Assembly (NCBI GenBank): GCA_949373145.1
Contig: CASICI010000012.1
Span: forward strand, 1-64,000
From: an uncultured Phycisphaerales bacterium
Lineage (GTDB): Bacteria; Planctomycetota; Phycisphaerae; Phycisphaerales; SM1A02
Direction of reading: 5' to 3'
DNA: 64,000 nucleotides
Shown: positions 63,115 to 64,000 of the stretch, piece after piece
Layout of the letters: each line of letters begins with the position of its first letter
Position numbering within the stretch: the first letter of the stretch is position 1
Made by a program: the position numbers and the translations under genes
The notes under the pieces: generated by a model
Told to the model about the DNA's origin: nothing
The model's database searches: none
The model's input: only the letters and a program-made list of their open reading frames with translations

Positions 63115-63876
63115 ATGCCGGAACACGAACCAGAAGCAAGAATCAAACAAATCGCGATTGTCTATGCCATGGAAGCCGAGGGCACGCCTCTGGCGGAACG
63201 GTTGACTCTGAATGATGCGGTTGAACTTCACCAGGGCCTTCCTGCGAGGGTCCGAGGAGGAAGGGTCGGAGAGACGGAAGTCTTTCTCGTCTTCAATGGC
63301 CGTGATCCGGTTCACGGGGTCGACCGGATCGGACTCGAACACGCTGCGGTGACGACGTGGGCACTCCTCGAGAAAATAAAGCCGCAATTCCTTGTCAATG
63401 CAGGTACTTGTGGCGGTTTTCTGTCTCGGGGCGCATCGATCGGAACGACCTACCTGGCGGGTGGTGACTACCTCATTCACGATCATCGAATTCCACTTCC
63501 GGGGTTTGACGCACTTGGTGTCTCACGAATCCCCGCCGGACGGTACCCGGCGATCGAAGAACGGCTGGGACTGTCAACCGGTCCGGTCTCAAGCGGCTCC
63601 TCACTGGATGCGACCGAAGGGGAACGACGTTTTTTTGAAAAGGAGGGCGTGGTGGCCAAGGACATGGAAGCCGCTGCGATCGCACGTGTCGCTGATGATC
63701 TTCAGATTCCCCTGCTGACCATGAAAGCGGTGACGGATCTCGTTGATCACCCGGAACCGGCTCAAGATGCTTTTCTTCGAAACCTCAGATCAACGACGTC
63801 CCAATTGACCGATCACATGGAACGACTCGTCCGGTGGATCGGAGAGGGCGTGACCCACGCCGACCTCTCGGGCTGA
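63115..63876 (+). CDS. MTA/SAH nucleosidase-like (PNP/UDP superfamily) protein
   Basis: IAIVYAMEAEGTPLAERL, FLVNAGTCGGF, VVAKDMEAAAIARVADDLQIPLLTMKAVTDLVD. Confidence 0.85.
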   Translation: MPEHEPEARIKQIAIVYAMEAEGTPLAERLTLNDAVELHQGLPARVRGGRVGETEVFLVFNGRDPVHGVDRIGLEHAAVTTWALLEKIKPQFLVNAGTCGGFLSRGASIGTTYLAGGDYLIHDHRIPLPGFDALGVSRIPAGRYPAIEERLGLSTGPVSSGSSLDATEGERRFFEKEGVVAKDMEAAAIARVADDLQIPLLTMKAVTDLVDHPEPAQDAFLRNLRSTTSQLTDHMERLVRWIGEGVTHADLSG

Positions 63877-63924
63877 TCCATCCGGCGAGAGACCGCTCAC
63901 CGAGAAGAAACCATCGGAGAAGAC

Positions 63925-64000
63925 ATGAACGTACTGCTGGTCGCCGTTTTGTCCGCCGTGGGATTCATCATCGCCTATCGAACCTACGGACGGTGGTTGG
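63925..64000 (+). CDS. N-terminus of carbon starvation protein CstA-like transporter (truncated by window edge)
   Basis: MNVLLVAVLSAVGFIIAYRTYGRWL, matching the CstA N-terminal YRxYGRxL pattern. Confidence 0.6.
   Translation, partial: MNVLLVAVLSAVGFIIAYRTYGRWL

Noticed and set aside
1-64000. CRISPR arrays, prophage, transposase or integrase genes, known defence systems (RM, BREX, CBASS, retrons)
   Set aside because: No direct-repeat arrays, recombinases, reverse transcriptases or characteristic defence proteins were recognised in either strand; the Lon-like protein lacks BrxL features.

Overview
The window looks like a chimeric metagenomic contig made of three unrelated pieces. Segment A (about 1-9450) is moderate GC and planctomycete-like. 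It carries a sulfatase C-terminus, an esterase, a SulP transporter-carbonic anhydrase fusion, an HDAC-family deacetylase, a beta-carbonic anhydrase, an SLC13-type permease and a truncated membrane protein. Segment B (about 9450-11298) is very AT-rich, with a 5'-truncated CapD-like gene and a 3'-truncated purH. Segment C (11349-64000) is GC-rich and probably Phycisphaerae-like. B and C are joined at 11299-11348 by a perfect 50-bp palindrome that equals two head-to-head copies of the SMART/SMARTer PCR primer AAGCAGTGGTATCAACGCAGAGTAC. That is a laboratory artefact, not biology. Segment C encodes gatB, cyclophilin, tRNA-Cys, a dockerin-tailed nuclease/phosphatase-fold protein, a Wzz-like coiled-coil protein, mqnE, murJ, parA, an iodotyrosine-deiodinase-like flavoprotein, birA, nadC, HIT, CBM9-like, ppdK, pabB, PilZ, TgpA/DUF58, leuS, folC, a sulfatase, an unusual Lon-like protease cluster, a HEPN protein, an M48 protease, an HD protein, a complete RND tripartite efflux operon, a nucleosidase and the start of cstA. 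Several housekeeping genes (mqnE, murJ, leuS, DUF58, tgpA) are split by frameshifts that look like uncorrected sequencing or assembly errors. The best biological leads are: (i) an AAA-less Lon (S16)-like protease with an apparent Ser-Lys dyad, next to an uncharacterised gene and a possible divergent sigma-like gene (49.9-53.8 kb); (ii) an orphan sigma54-like promoter, small ORF and terminator unit at 5.40-5.61 kb; (iii) a SulP-carbonic anhydrase fusion with a Cys-to-Asp change at a zinc-ligand position; and (iv) a bacterial iodotyrosine-deiodinase homologue that keeps the Glu/Tyr/Lys lid triad. All calls come from reading the sequence and ORF translations; no database search was run.
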